A stretch of DNA of 64,000 nucleotides from Neofusicoccum parvum (lineage: Eukaryota; Ascomycota; Dothideomycetes; Botryosphaeriales; Botryosphaeriaceae), in contig CP087223.1 in assembly GCA_020912385.1 (NCBI GenBank), positions 806,001 through 870,000 on the forward strand. The letters run 5' to 3'. Position 1 is the stretch's first letter. Each line of letters begins with the position of its first letter. Shown in pieces: positions 32,147 to 44,659 of the stretch. The notes under the pieces are model-generated. The model saw only the letters and a list, made by a program, of their open reading frames with translations. It was not told the DNA's origin and did not search any database. A program made the position numbers and the translations under genes.

Positions 32147-33237
32147 GCCCTTCTGATTTCTCGATTAACGCTTCCTCTGGCCCATCGTGAGGGCACGGGT
32201 GGTGTTATGGTGTCTATTATTCAATGGTCTGCTGTTCCAATCTTTCGTACTCAGCCTTCCAATCCTCAAGGTAACGCTCGGGGTACTGTCTACTCCGCAT
32301 GCCTCCGAGGCTTTGCAAGTGTTCGATAATGCCACCTATCTACTCCCCTGCAGCCATGCTGTGCTTCAGTGAATAACCTGGTTCTAATTATAGTTACCAA
32401 CGCTCACTCCTGTAGATAGTTAGAGGTTGCGTCCAGGCGGCGGTCTGTGCAAAGATTTCACATGTCCCAACGGTCCTGCAATCCGGGTCGTCGTTGCGGT
32501 GCTACGGCGTATGCAAGGAAAGACGAGGTTGCAGGGTGGTAAGTTTACTGGTGCACTAGGGATGTGTGGCAGTGTCAACTCTCCACCTTCCGGGCTTTCG
32601 CCTTGCATTTGGAACGTAGAATGACGCTGGCATATCACGCCCGTGTCGTAGGACCGTGGAGAGGGGGAAGCGGATTAGAAAGAGGTAGTATCTTCTCGTC
32701 GAGCTTGGAATGATTGGCCCGGTTGGGAGCCAAATAGTGGCCAGTGAGATGATGCTGCTGACAGTTAACATCGGGGGCGGGAGGGCTTGTCTGAATACCA
32801 AACGTGCCAAAGGATAAAGGGGAGGATATATTTTAGAAACAGGGCTCGTGCTTACTCTACTTGGTTCGTGATGCTTGGCATGGTGTTGAGTTTCTATTTC
32901 CCAATTAGGCCTAGAGCGGCCGATTCTTCGGCTTTACGAGCGAATCGCGCCTCCCGCTGCCGCCGAATGCCACGATGCTTGGCATGGTGTTGGGCCACTA
33001 CCGTCGTTGCCACCGCTGCTGCAACTTGGAAAGCTTTACGCCCTCTAAACATAGCATCTATTCGCCATTGATTTAATACTCTCCGCTGGGTGTTGAACGC
33101 AGGTGTAGTAATGGAATCTACAGAAGTCCTTCATTAACGCCCATGGCGACTGGCACCTCGTCCACCAGTGCGTAAGTAAGAAGAAGGGCAAGCAGCGGCG
33201 CTACGGCACAGATGAGACCCACGAGGGCTTCGTCTAT
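32147..33237. other. Gene-poor region
   Basis: No gene recognised. A 17-bp direct repeat (ATGCTTGGCATGGTGTT) occurs at about 32871 and 32973. Confidence 0.4.
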
Positions 33238-33417
33238 ACCCTGCTCAAATGAGAGTACCTGGATAATACTCTCGAAAAGGGCTGTATCAGGCCCAGTAAC
33301 AGTCCTACTGGCGCGCCCATCCTCTTCGTCCCGAAGTCTGACGGAACGATGCGGCTGTGTGTTGATTATGGCGGGGTTGAACAAGATTACACTGGGGAAG
33401 TACACTTCCTAAGGTAG
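33238..33417 (+). mobile_element. Ty3/gypsy reverse transcriptase fragment
   Basis: The plus frame reads [20 protein letters not shown], then [20 protein letters not shown], the first conserved blocks of Ty3/gypsy reverse transcriptase (usually ...KGFIRPSxSPAGAPVLFVxKKDGxLRLCVDYRxLN). A TGA lies just upstream and the frame dissolves after 33417. No LTRs are visible near it, so it is a relic. Confidence 0.8.
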
Positions 33418-36400
33418 CTGAGCCTGTTGACTTCGTAGACGACCAAGAAATATCGTGGTTATAAAGCGGAGGAAAGTGAAGGCATTAAACCCACGTAAGC
33501 CCAATAATGCTTACCAATACTCAAGAGCGGCCGTAAGGACCTATCTGCGAGGAAAGGCTGAATGAGATAAAGAAAGGTTGAAAAATAAAGAGAAAAATAA
33601 TTATATGTTGGAGTGTTGATGAACAACGATGATCCATTGATGATTGGCATGAAGAGGAAGAGGGTGGGTGACCCGCTTGCCTCTTATACGAGTGATTGTG
33701 GCTAAGCTATGTGGTGTGATATAAGGAGACCTTGAAACACGTGATATCCAACATTATATAACCAACCGAGGCTCGTATGGCATTATCTCGCATGTCTAAA
33801 TTTTACCGTAAGCTATCGTAGCCTCTGGACTTGATTGAAACATCTTGTAAGTCTAATGCAATGCCAATTGTATTTACTCCATTCCCTTTTACAGGCCAAC
33901 TTCGGTTTTAAGTATTAGTATATTAAGGCGAAGAGGTCGACGAGGGCTGCACGTGGCCCGAACGGCGCTGGGCAAGGGACTTAACGCGGATACGGGAAGG
34001 GCCGTGGAAGCATGTCCAGGGCGGGTGAGACGTGAAGCGACTGGCAGGCCCACAGGCTCGGCTATAGGCGCAGTTGCGTGGACGGAGAGCGAAAGGGCGC
34101 ACGAGCGGTGGCCGCGGCAGGAACTGCGGGAGCAGCTGGCGTTGCGATGTCCGCCTGCTCAAAGCAAAACCACAACACCAACCCATGGGACTTCGTAGCT
34201 CGTGTGCCGTATGCCATGTTCGACACGGCCATATTAATGCGAGAGACCGTGGCCGTGAGTTCTTTGCGCCGCATGGATTGGCCGTGCGCGGTGGGCCAAG
34301 ACGTGGAGATCTCGATGGGAGGACGGCTGCCGGTAGTACGTGGCCACGGCCACAATCCGTCCCGCCTGCGTTGTTGCTAAGACCATCTTCCAGCTCTCTA
34401 CCGTCGAGTCCGAAGCGTAAAGGATAGTAGCAACTATACCGCAACAGAGCGCCTGTCGACAGCTACTACATTATCCTCCAATCAAGCTGTTGACTCTCCC
34501 CTGGAGCTCTGGATCCCGGGGTGAAGGCAATCCATAATATACAGGCCGGCCTACACTCCGAGATGTTAATATATCACGGGACTTTATGCTCTTAACTTTT
34601 ATAAGGCATTACGTAGCAAGGTAGGGCGGGGATAATTATATAGTCTTCCTTCTAAAACAGAAAATCATTAATTACATAGGTTTCAAGCGGAACCACACCA
34701 GTTACAGGGCCTCGTTCGGTCATATAATTATCCTTCAGTGTCTTGTCTTTTATCACATGCTCCCCCGTTCTTTCCAATATGGCGATAGTGCTTTACTATC
34801 TCTTGGCCTCTATACTTTGCTATTCCGTTGTCTCTTACTCTTATGCAGTGCCTTGAGGTTATGTAGGTGCGTTGTTTTGTCGCGTTGGAGATCTTGTGGC
34901 GGACGTGCGTTTGACGAGGGGTTGTGGCATGGGGACGGGAAGGTGAGAGCGGAGAGTGCAACGGGCGTGGTGGGTGCGGTGGCCGTAGAGGATACGGACA
35001 TATTGGAGGATACGGGGCGATGGGTCCGAGAGCGAGCGGCGGCAAAGTAGCGGAGAGGATTCAAAGTCATACACACGGCCTACAGCGAGCGGCAAGCCCA
35101 TCTTTCTTCCCTTCGCGGGTCTGCTCTTAATCGCCTGACATCTCTAGCGTTCCAGGCGCAGACCATGCTTTCCTTCGTCCTCTTCTTTTAGGCGCTTTCA
35201 CCGTCGTGGTCTACGCCTATATCTTTTATTGTACCTGTTCACTCTAAAACAGAACTGCGTAGTGGCCAATTCACACTCCAGTCCCGGAACACGCTCGTGG
35301 GCAGTGCTTACGCATCTTCGCCACCTCCCGCTGCCTTCTTGCCTACTCACCATTACTCTCTTATAGTCAATTATCATCGTCTATAAGTGGCCGCGGTAAC
35401 AGCCGAGCCGCCAGTCATTCCAGAAGTTGAGGCATCCTGGTTACCCCCTGGTAGATGAGACTTTTGCCTTGGCCATATCTAGCTGCCCCATCTATCCTCC
35501 ACCCCCTGTAGTTGACGGTTGTGTTTAACGCGGGTCGGTAGGGAGGCACTGAGGCAAGCGGCCAGCGAAGTGGAGGTCTATAGGGGGAGGAAGAGCAGCA
35601 ACACTTCTCTTCAGCATCTATACTAGAATCTTACTCCTCGAACTTTTAATACGTCGGCTGAAGCCCACGAATTGCCTTTTATTTTTCGCGTTACCAGGCT
35701 TCCACCGAAGCCACACCGGCCAAACGATACGCTAAACAAGCTGCCCTACGCCACCCTCTACCGCGAAAGCGGTGCCAATGCAACCCGGGACTATACAACT
35801 GAACGCCGGAAGACACACCTACAGCCTTCCATCCCTATCTCTCTCCTTCTAAACCCTTCCAACTATTCCCGGCGGTAATGTGTCGACCCACACCACCGCC
35901 AGCATTATTACGTGCCTGCTAGCTACCACTATGACCGGGGAAATTCAAGTCTACTGAAGTTGCGGTGAACAAGTGAGCGGGGAGGACAGGTACAAGCCGG
36001 TAGATTGCTACGCCGGGCTGAGATGGCTGGGAGCAGAGCGAGCCCTGCACTGGGTGTCCCCTTTTAAGTGGTAGTCTACACACCAAGGCGAGCAACCCAG
36101 TAGGCAGCCCTTTGTTATGCTCTCCGCTAAAGGCTCCGTACATTAGTAGCACTCTTCCTTTCCATAATGTAGCATGCAACCTTTCCGCTGGAGACTTTAT
36201 TAGGCACGAAATAAATATTCACGTAGTTCTTCTCTCTCGGCAGCCATATTAACTAGACATTTTATTATGAACAATGGAATGAAGGTAGCTGGCTAATATC
36301 TAGATATTCGTCATCACAGTTGTCGTCGCTGTGGGTGGGTGTGCTGGAGAAGAAGGAATACTACCGCCGATGGAGCTCTAGGGAACGTGTCGAAGGTTGC

Positions 36401-36874
36401 CCCGGATCACCCGGCGGACGTAGCGGCTGACGATAGACGATAAAAGACGGGTGGAAAGGCCAGACTTTAAAATGGGTTTGGGAGCTGGATGACCGCAAGG
36501 AACGTGGTGATGGTGATGAGTTCCGAGCAGGGTCTTGTTGGCCAGGGGCCCATGATTATGGGAGAGGGTCGTTGTTGAAGGATATACTAACGCTGGTATG
36601 AGGATCGGGTGTACGGAGCAGGCCTATGCAATCTACGTTAAGAGAGTGGTGATGCTACTTCTATGTGGTGTTAATACTAACGAACGAAGAATGGAAAGAC
36701 AGTCCGCTAGACGGTTAAGCAAGGGACAGAGAGATGGTAGGATGTAAATATGCTCTCTTGCGAAGAATCACCCATTGAAAAAAACTCCCAATATAATTTC
36801 TGGACCTTCAGAGAACATAGTTCCAGGCCCATTCATCCAGCCACACAGCCATGTAAGTAGCTGGCCGATGGGAG
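33418..36874. other. Gene-poor, mostly decayed DNA
   Basis: AT-rich tracts (33440-33920, 34540-34700) alternate with GC-rich stretches. At 33953-34380 overlapping frames on both strands look weakly protein-like (for example plus NPWDFVARVPYAMFDTAILM), but no family is recognised. No gene is called. Confidence 0.4.
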
Positions 36875-38133
36875 CTCAAACAGCGAGTAAAATTGAGAAT
36901 ACAGGAAGAAAAGAAGAAAAAGAACCCAGCGGGCTTGGAAACAGCCGACAGGACAGGAGAATACGAGTAGAATCAGCGTACTTGTCAGACACCCCCTCTA
37001 ACAGGTTTGAATCAAGCACGCAGCGCCGTTTATGAAGAGCTAAGCCAAGCCAAGCTGCCGCCACCATCGCGAACTGGCAGCAAACCCCCAGGATAGATAA
37101 TCCGAGCATGAGACAGATGATGGGCAAGACCTATCGGGCATAACGATGAAGATGGCAAGCTAGTACGGGGATCGCCGTCAGCCACCCGTTCGTAAGAACA
37201 CACAACGTCGTCGTAAAGGCGCCGAACTGAACATGTCGTTATGCAAACGAGAGCGTATCCGGCCCAGTCAGATCGGGGAGCCCCGTGGCTTGGCCATGGA
37301 AGCAGACGAGGGGTTGGGTTCTTTGATAAAAGGCGTACTGACAACTCAGGCCAGCTCGAAAGACCGAGATCGTCTGCGCTGCGCGTTGCCGGATCCAATC
37401 CGTGCCCGGTTTTGTCAGCGCGCATCACGACGTGGCGGATCTCCGAGCATCTCGGGCCTGGCTCGGGGCATGGAACGGGCTGCTGCTCTCCTGCCGCACC
37501 CACCACCGTCCACCGTGAGATGGCATGCCTGAACGGAATTTGTCCATCAGGTAGCCGGGTCCCCCAGGTCTGTCATTCCTGTCCGATGATCCTGCGCTGC
37601 GGCATCTGCGGCCGGTGTGCTGCTTTGTACGTGGCTTCGCGGTCGTCGGCCGTGTAGGCGTTGGAAAGCCTACACTTGCGCTCAGTGCCTTTGCTGAGCT
37701 CTTCCGGCGGCGTCAACTGCCGCTTGCGCCAGCCTCACCCAATTGTGGATCGTCCCGGTGCTGGATCTCTTGGCTGCCAGGTCGTGGCATTGTATCGTGA
37801 AGGATAGACCGTTGGGGCAACCCAGGGCGCTGAGATCTTGATATGTAATGAAGTCTGAGACGAAGAGCTCGAGGCCTCCATCGGCCAGGACGCCCTTGTC
37901 CGTACGACAGGCCTGCTTGAAAGTGAAAGGTGCGGCCCTGGCCGAGGGGAAGGGGAAAGCGAACCTCGTCGTGGGCCAGAACAGCGTTGCTCAGCTCTTC
38001 ACCGTCGGCGCCCTATACGGGAGCCACGCCTTCGCGCCAGACGCGGACGCGGACCTCGACTGGCTGCTAGCGGCGTCTGGCCAGGGCACGGCTTTTCTGG
38101 CTGCGGGAAACCTCGGAGACAACGGTACTGGAA
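36875..38133. other. Coding-like patches of uncertain strand
   Basis: Pieces include a minus-strand hydrophobic stretch (IICLMLGLSILGVCCQFAMV, about 37060-37120), a plus-strand Walker-A-like stretch (VVGRVGVGKPTLALSAFAEL, about 37640-37700, with Pro where Ser/Thr is needed) and a plus-strand frame at 37848-38156. They do not join into one gene. Confidence 0.25.
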
Positions 38134-38931
38134 CTACAGATCGGGGCTGTGGCTAGCTTCGGCACTGTCGGGAGCGCCAAGCTGCACCTTCAGATCATGC
38201 GAGCCGGTGATGCAGATGCCATCCAGCGCCGGGGGGAAGGGCGGGATGCGCTTCGGCGACGGCAGCGAGCTGCTTTCACAAGCGGGCGGCCATTTTGTCG
38301 TAGAATGCATCTTGTACGGCGCAGGGCACCCGAGGCGCCAGCACCTGGGTACCACAGTCGTAGCCTCCAAACAGCGCAGGAGCGCCGTGTACTGCAGCCG
38401 CGAGACCGTGAAAGCCTGCCAGGGTGCAGCACTGGGCGAGGGCGCTGAGTGCACGGAAAACCGATAGGCTGGGGCTCGGGTTGCGTGGAGAAGCGGCGTC
38501 TGGGTCACTGTCTTCGGCTCTAACAGGCACGAAGGAGAAGAGCGGAGGCGACTGAGGCGGACCGGCAGCAGTGTGGGACTTCGAGTTCATGGCACACGCA
38601 GCCGATTCCCGATCTTGTCCATCCGCAGCTATGGAGCTGTTGATGGCGAAGGCGGTCATGGGACCGATTGTTCTCACTGGTAATCCCAAGCCGCAGTGAT
38701 GGTGAGAACTGGACGTCGAGTTGACCAGGTCGATGGTGCAGGGTTGCATATTGCATCGCAGACGGGGAAGTTGGTCTGGCAATACGCTGGATCTCCTTCG
38801 GCCAGCCGTTGAAGTTCGTAATCAGGATGGTTGATTGTATTTTCGGCTATGTTGATGAAGACGGAAGGTTCGCCCTTCGTCTGGGTGGGAAGCTTGATGC
38901 CCATGCCGATGCAGGACACGGTCTGGAACAC
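38134..38931 (-). pseudogene. Possible decayed minus-strand gene
   Basis: Three minus frames follow one another: 38931 to about 38740 (NHPDYELQRLAEGDPAYCQT), then to 38276 (LSVFRALSALAQCCTLAGFH), then to 38134 (PKRIPPFPPALDGICITGSH). Each switch needs a frameshift. The antisense frames are partly open too. Family not recognised. Confidence 0.3.
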
Positions 38932-40305
38932 ACTTCCAAGTTTACAAGCTTATCTTGTGCGAAGTGTATCCTACAGGATATACCCAAACCCGGAGTTGAT
39001 GACACGCATAGGTAGGTGGTTGTTAAGCGTGGCCAGGAAATCGGGGCCTGAAGTACCGAATGCAAGGCCACTACTGTACGTGTTAGCGAAGACAATAATG
39101 GGAGGTAGGCCCGGCACGTTGAACGGATGATGGTGAGATGGTTCAGCCGTACACAGCGGTGGTGTAGACAGGCTTACTTAGTCCTAAGCTGCACCTTCTC
39201 TAGACGTACACCACTAGATACTGGAGTTGGATGTCTGATCGTAATGGTGCGTTCAATGCCGAGGAGACAAGGCTCTCCAGCGCGCGTTGGCAAAATAAAG
39301 TCCGGCGTGGAAGATGCGGCAGGGCGGGAATGGTGTGGTGGAGGAAGGCCGCGATACGTTTGGCCTCTCCTCACGAAGCAGTACTAACTACATGCTCTCA
39401 CGTCTACTGCCTCGTACAATTCACATCCCTTATATGAAACTGATTTTGCGTCTCCGGGTCGAACGGCGGTATAACTATCTTCGCTTATACCGTGTAAACT
39501 ACAGAATTATTAAATTTAAACCTCACTCTTAACAAACACTCTTCCAAGAAAAATGGTGGTAAAAGAGATAGTAAGAAAGAAAGGCTAAAGATCTATAAAG
39601 AATGGTAATACTTAATTACAGAGTATACGCGAAGCATCGTACGACCCCGCTTCCATTAATTCGTAACGTGCCCATAGCCTCAACCGCAGGATCTCGCCTT
39701 ATAAATGCAATCCGGTGCCTATATAGTCCAATCGGGACTCTTTATGGATTCCTTGCAGTCTTTATCCAAGAGGCGGCGGACTTTAGTGTCTTATAGCTTT
39801 TGAGCTAGTCTATATGCAGCCAGCTTCTGCTCAGACTTGTGGTCTTATCGGGCCGAATATTGCCCTCTGCCAGCAATTTAAACTTCGACTACTTGGCCGG
39901 GGCAGAACATGCGCCACGTTTCATGCCGATCCACCTCTACCGGCGCCGGGCAAGCCTTTACGCCCATCGCACCGCATACCAGACTGATGAGAAACCGTGC
40001 GCTCCGTCTTCCCCACTCCCCGCCATTTGCGAAAACGCACCATGGACGTTGCTCGACACCCGAGAATCACCGTCATAATTGAGACTGGTATCTCAGTCTC
40101 TGCCCAAGCGTCGACTGCACTGGATCAGAGTGCATATCCTACTCCGCAGCGTGCACACCCATGGGACCCGCAACCATCTCACCGACATGCAGGCACTTCT
40201 CGCGCTTTTATACGTGAGCGCTGATGTCCTTCGTTAAAGTCCCTTAAAGCTAATGCTTTCTTTTCTCGGTCCCAATACTTCATATTGAAGTAGTGAGTCT
40301 CCCTT
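38932..40305. other. Intergenic, no gene seen
   Basis: Only short frames. AT-rich at 39420-39720. Confidence 0.5.
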
Positions 40306-40403
40306 CGGCTGCATCTATCCGTGCCCAGGACGACTCGAACCCGAGTCCACCCCTCGGCTATATCTACCCGTACCCAGGGTGACTCGATCCCGAGTCTACC
40401 CCA
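40306..40403. repeat. Tandem duplication, 2 x 49 bp
   Basis: 40306-40354 and 40355-40403 both start CGGCT and hold GACTCGAACCCGAGTC or GACTCGATCCCGAGTC, a palindrome-like core. Differences are mostly C/T and G/A. Confidence 0.85.
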
Positions 40404-42023
40404 CTCAGCACGCCGCGGCGCCACATTCCGGCTCACGACAAAGAGCTCACGGCAGAATCAAGGAATATTCACCAGAGTGTTCTGTACAAGACAAGCCAAT
40501 GAGGCTATTTGCGGTCTACTAGATAGTGAAGTATGAGCAGAGTTTTAGTCTCAGGAGGGGTTTGGGTGAAAGGGTTTGCCCGTTCCTCCACGTCTGGCAC
40601 CAGTCGGCTACTCTAACAATATAGATATGGAATATTCGATAGAAGAAGGCAGGTCTTTGAAGTCGAGGGAGTAGAAAAGAGGCAGATTGTTATCAGAAGT
40701 AGGGCAGGAAGATATAAAAAAGGAGGAAGGAAAGATTTATCCGTCAAATAAAAAGCCAAGTTAAACGCCTTCAACTCTTTCTTCCCATGACCCCACGTAA
40801 CGTCGCCAATGTTGATTGCGAAGTGCTGGTGTTGGACATCTGGTGTTGGACAGCGCAAGAGGGATACTAAGCTTTTAGAAAAGCAATCGTCTGGATAATG
40901 AGATGCAAGCGTACACAAATAGTAGATCTAAACAGCAATGCACCTGGTGCTTCAAGTTGTAGCTCATCACCGCAAATCTGGAAAGCATGAGTGCATGCTT
41001 CTTGGCAGCGGTCGCGTGGTGGCGTTGATGATGGTAAAAAAAAAGGGGCGGTGGTTAGTGCTTAGCTTTCCCGGAAGCGGGCACGGCGGCTAGTAAATGA
41101 GCGTTGGTAGATATCTAAGGAGCATCGCAGTGTCTCATAGGTTTGTTAACATGGGCCTCCCCCGTACACGAATGGTGCTTTATGAAAGGAATCATTGAGT
41201 GAAAAGAGGATTGTGGGCCAACGTGAGCTGAATTTCGTGCAGAATGCTCTTGAGAGGGGTTCGTCAGGCTCACACTTCTTGCGTTGCTTTTTACATCCGA
41301 CCAGTGCGGCTAACCGTTATGCCAGGGCTGGGTGCAGGCGTAGAGAGCTGTAGAGCATGCGCGGTAACGCTCGCCGCCCATGATCGTACTACAGCTGTAC
41401 GGTATCTCTGTCAAGGTCGTAAAATCCGAGCTGCTCTGTATTGGAATGGTGCGCAGTGAGCAGCCAAGGATGGCAGGCGTATAAAATTGCCGGAAGATTG
41501 ATGAAGGCAGTCAAATGAGTAAATTCTTGGTGAAGAGATGTGGGGGGCAGGGAGACGGTCCTCCTTTAACATCTCGCAGCGAGAATCAAGTATACCTGAG
41601 TTGACCATCGATGTCGAGACTGTCATTGGGCGATGAAATTGACCACCAACGGTCAGACTGTCATCGGGCGGCTACGGCATGACCCTGCAGGAGAAAGCCC
41701 GTCATTCAAGCCAAGCAAGGAGACAAAAGAGACGGCGCTTACACCGAGTCCCCGGCGCGCAACTTTAGCTTCATCTAGTCGTTGGCGTAGTCACGCGAGT
41801 CAACGGCTCCAGCGGCGGCCAGGTGCAGCAGTGCCTAGTCGTCGGCACGGCACGCCGGATGTGACATCTTGCGCCCGCGAAGCAAGGAAACCCAGGTGCT
41901 AGTAACGTGGACGGGTGAGGCTGTTCAGAATTTTCATGTGCAACCTTCACCCTTGGTGATGGGCTGGCTTGGTGCCACTGTCGGTCGATTGACGGCTACC
42001 ACCCACTCCTCATCCACCCCATG
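40404..42023. other. Gene-poor region
   Basis: Short frames only; no recognisable domain. Confidence 0.5.
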
Positions 42024-43295
42024 TTAGTAAATCACAGCAGAGACAGCGTGCTGGGTACCAACAAGGAATAACTCGTCCGCCGGCTCGCAGAAGCGGATGG
42101 CCATGTCTGCAGCGCGAATCTGCGGCGGGTAAAATTGGACGTCCGTTCGATTCTCCTGCGGCGTTGAGCGGGCTCGAAAGCCTGTCGGACGGGATGGCGT
42201 CATGGTGGTGCAGGTGCGACGGTCAACGTTGGCGACCGAGTGGTCGCACATGGAGACGCGGGCGGCTGGATCGTCGCCAGGGTGGGCGGGTGAGGCGCTG
42301 ATGTCATGGCGGTGCGACACAAGGCGGTGGATGGGATGGCTTCGCGAGGGCGTCCTGCAGGCTCTGTGCCAACATGACCCCTGCTCGAGAAACGTTGCCT
42401 CTGGGGAGAAAGCAGCAATGCAGCCGCGGCCAGAAACGTCGGTCCCTTCGTCGCCTTCTTCGTCGCCTTCTGGCTTGCCCCTGCAGGCTGCAGCACCAAG
42501 ACATGTGACGGGATGCTTCCAGCAAACGCCGCCGCTTCGTACCTCCACCGAGGCGTTGCACACAGCGCTGCCGTGTGGTCGAGAAGTCCAGGCCGTGCGA
42601 CCACTCGTGGCTGGGAAGTGGGTGGCGAGGCGGTGTGAAGGCGTGGGTGGCACAACAACGAGATGCATGCATACACATACATATGCAGGGCCGGGGCGGG
42701 GCTGCGCGTCGCGGGCCACGGCCCCCCCGTCCCTGGCCGCCTTCATCTTCTCAACCGCCTGCCCATTCTTACACTCTTGGAAGTCACGAAGCGAAACGGC
42801 GTTAGCCGGTTTCCGGCATCCAGGCCTTACCTCTGAATATTCGCACCAGGATCGCGGCAGATTCTCGCCGCTTGCCTCGTACTTAGAGCCCACAACAGCC
42901 AGCGCCGCGTTCCCGCAGATCCAAAACGGACGGGTCATGTTTGCGCAATATGCCGCCTCCCACGACCCTTGACCGTCAAGTGCCAGAATACGTATCTCAG
43001 GTTCCTCAGACCGCGGCAACCCGCAGCACTCGAGTCCCATGGCTCGACTACCCTCGTCTGGCCACGGCAAAGCTCTTCTGAGCGTGGCACATTGACACCG
43101 ATCGCCAGAATCGAGTCGCGAAGGGAAGCCAAGCGGCATGCTGCCCTGGAGTATTTGTATCTGCCCTTTCCGCCGCTCAGCCATCTTCTCCGCAGCACTG
43201 TGCAAAGAATCTTTTCCTCCAGATTTCAAAGAATCTTTCGCGCAACGTCCTCCAGACTTCAACGAATCTTTCGCGCACCGTCCTCCAGACTTCAA
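42024..43295 (-). CDS. Uncertain hypothetical ORF
   Basis: An uninterrupted 423-codon minus-strand frame. Its first 30 codons lie in the 33-bp minisatellite at 43207-43389, so any real start is probably further in (for example MAERRKGQIQILQGS). Middle parts look protein-like (SKYEASGENLPRSWCEYSEV, VSLRDFQECKNGQAVEKMKA), as does the end (AADMAIRFCEPADELFLVG). The antisense frame 42202-42972 shares third codon positions and is also open for 256 codons, so the strand is unsure. No family recognised. Confidence 0.3.
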   Translation of the reverse strand: MKSGGRCAKDSLKSGGRCAKDSLKSGGKDSLHSAAEKMAERRKGQIQILQGSMPLGFPSRLDSGDRCQCATLRRALPWPDEGSRAMGLECCGLPRSEEPEIRILALDGQGSWEAAYCANMTRPFWICGNAALAVVGSKYEASGENLPRSWCEYSEVRPGCRKPANAVSLRDFQECKNGQAVEKMKAARDGGAVARDAQPRPGPAYVCVCMHLVVVPPTPSHRLATHFPATSGRTAWTSRPHGSAVCNASVEVRSGGVCWKHPVTCLGAAACRGKPEGDEEGDEGTDVSGRGCIAAFSPEATFLEQGSCWHRACRTPSRSHPIHRLVSHRHDISASPAHPGDDPAARVSMCDHSVANVDRRTCTTMTPSRPTGFRARSTPQENRTDVQFYPPQIRAADMAIRFCEPADELFLVGTQHAVSAVIY

Positions 43296-43389
43296 AGAAC
43301 CTCACACGCATCGTCCTCAAGGTTTCAAAGAACTTCACGCGCACCGTCCTCCACATCGCAAAGAACCTCACGCGCATCGTCCTCCAAAT
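43207..43389. repeat. Minisatellite, about 5.5 x 33 bp
   Basis: Units begin at 43231, 43264, 43297, 43330 and 43363 (GAATCTTTCGCGCACCGTCC-like), with a partial one at 43207. CT-rich further repeats follow to about 43560. It lies upstream of the gene at 43578, similar in placement to the 31-bp array before 23358. Confidence 0.85.
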
Positions 43390-43577
43390 CCTGCTACAGG
43401 CCGGAACTTGATCCTCCTTCACAGTACGTGTCTTCGTCTCTCCCCATTCTCCCTTCACTCAACCCCCTCCTCCGCTCATCTTCCATCTCCGCTCATCTTC
43501 CATCTCCTCCGCTCACCTTATATTTCCTCCGCTCATCTCCAATCTCCTCCGCAGAGCCTCCAACTCGTCCAACAATC

Positions 43578-43949
43578 ATGTCTGGTCTCGCTCGCAATGC
43601 ATCAGGCCCCCGGCCCGTCCGAGCTCCAAGAGCAGCGCCAGCGCCATCCTCGAAGCAGCCCGACCTCGCCAAGTTGCTGAGCGAGCGCCTCACCATCTCG
43701 GAGCCCGCTGCCAAGGAGCGAGAGCAGAAGGATCTTCCAACGGCCATGAAACCAGCTGGAGACAAAAAGGCAAACAACGAGAAGGAGGAGAAAGATGAGA
43801 AGAAGGAGGGAGTTTGGTGGCAGCAGGGAGGACGCGGAGCGGGAGACAAGGAGGAAGAAGAGGAGGAGGAGGAAGAGCATCCGCCTTGGTGCAACTGCTC
43901 TGGAATTGGTACGGAGGATGATCCTCTGCTGTGGAAGTTGTGGCGTTGA
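43578..43949 (+). CDS. Small acidic/basic low-complexity protein
   Basis: 123 residues from the ATG at 43578 (AATCATGTC context), preceded by CT-rich promoter sequence. The N-terminus is basic and Pro/Ala-rich (MSGLARNASGPRPVRAPRAA), followed by a short helix (DLAKLLSERLTIS), a Lys/Glu-rich stretch, a run of nine Glu and a short C-terminal end (HPPWCNCSGIGTEDDPLLWK). The C-x-C and Trp near the end may matter. The frame is intact. No family recognised. Confidence 0.55.
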   Translation: MSGLARNASGPRPVRAPRAAPAPSSKQPDLAKLLSERLTISEPAAKEREQKDLPTAMKPAGDKKANNEKEEKDEKKEGVWWQQGGRGAGDKEEEEEEEEEHPPWCNCSGIGTEDDPLLWKLWR

Positions 43950-44034
43950 ATCGGGTTGTTGAGTGCTCTACTCTCTTTTATTCTCGCGTTATGGTAGGGC
44001 GTTAAAGGGATTACCTGGCATATTTACGGATTAT

Positions 44035-44193
44035 TTCTTCTTTTTCTTCTTCTTCTTCTTCTTCTTCTTCTCCTTCTCCTTCTCCTCCTTCCTCTTCTTC
44101 TTCTTCTCCTTCTCCTTCTCCTCCTTCCTCTTCTTCTCCTTCTCCTTCTCCTCCTTCTTCTCCTTCCCCTCCTTCTCCTTCTCCTTCTTCCAC
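44035..44193. repeat. Polypyrimidine microsatellite
   Basis: About 160 bp of TTC/CTC/CTT triplets with the purines all on the minus strand. Such mirror-like pyrimidine tracts can adopt triplex DNA. It follows the stop at 43949 by about 90 bp. Confidence 0.9.
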
Positions 44194-44659
44194 TGTATAA
44201 CGTCCGCTGTGCTTAATTGAAGTTAGTGACTCTTAAGTAACGGCCTCGTCTTAGTCTAGTATATCAGGTAAATTTTCATCCAATGATAAAAGAATTTGGT
44301 GAATCTCGCTTTATCAATACGCTTACGCCCTTGTGAACATGTATTTTACAATTTTCTATTTCCAAAGCTTTTTCTTAGGACGCACAACTACTAGCTACTC
44401 CATCATCAATCTTCTAATTCATTCTTGCCTCTATGCCTCTCCACTCCTACTGTTCTACCCCTTGAGATATCCGCTCCTCGGCCCAACGCACTTACCCAAC
44501 AGCGGTTCAACCTCAGTCCGGCTGCTTTACACCATACTACACGTTAGAGAAACATCCTAGAGTGTGCATCTCCCGCCATCATCATCTTTACAGCATGTTC
44601 CTTATAATGCCGCCGGGTAGGTATTCTAAAACTTACAGCAGAAGCACCAGAACTGAGAG
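44194..44659. other. AT-rich spacer
   Basis: No gene seen. Confidence 0.5.

Noticed and set aside
37630..37800. P-loop ATPase from a Walker-A-like stretch (GVGKPTLAL)
   Set aside because: Pro stands where Ser/Thr is needed, no Walker B follows, and the surrounding frames do not join.
40306..40403. tRNA gene suggested by GACTCGGGTTCGAGTC on the minus strand
   Set aside because: The T-loop-like piece is part of a 49-bp tandem duplication; no acceptor, D or anticodon stem can be drawn around it.
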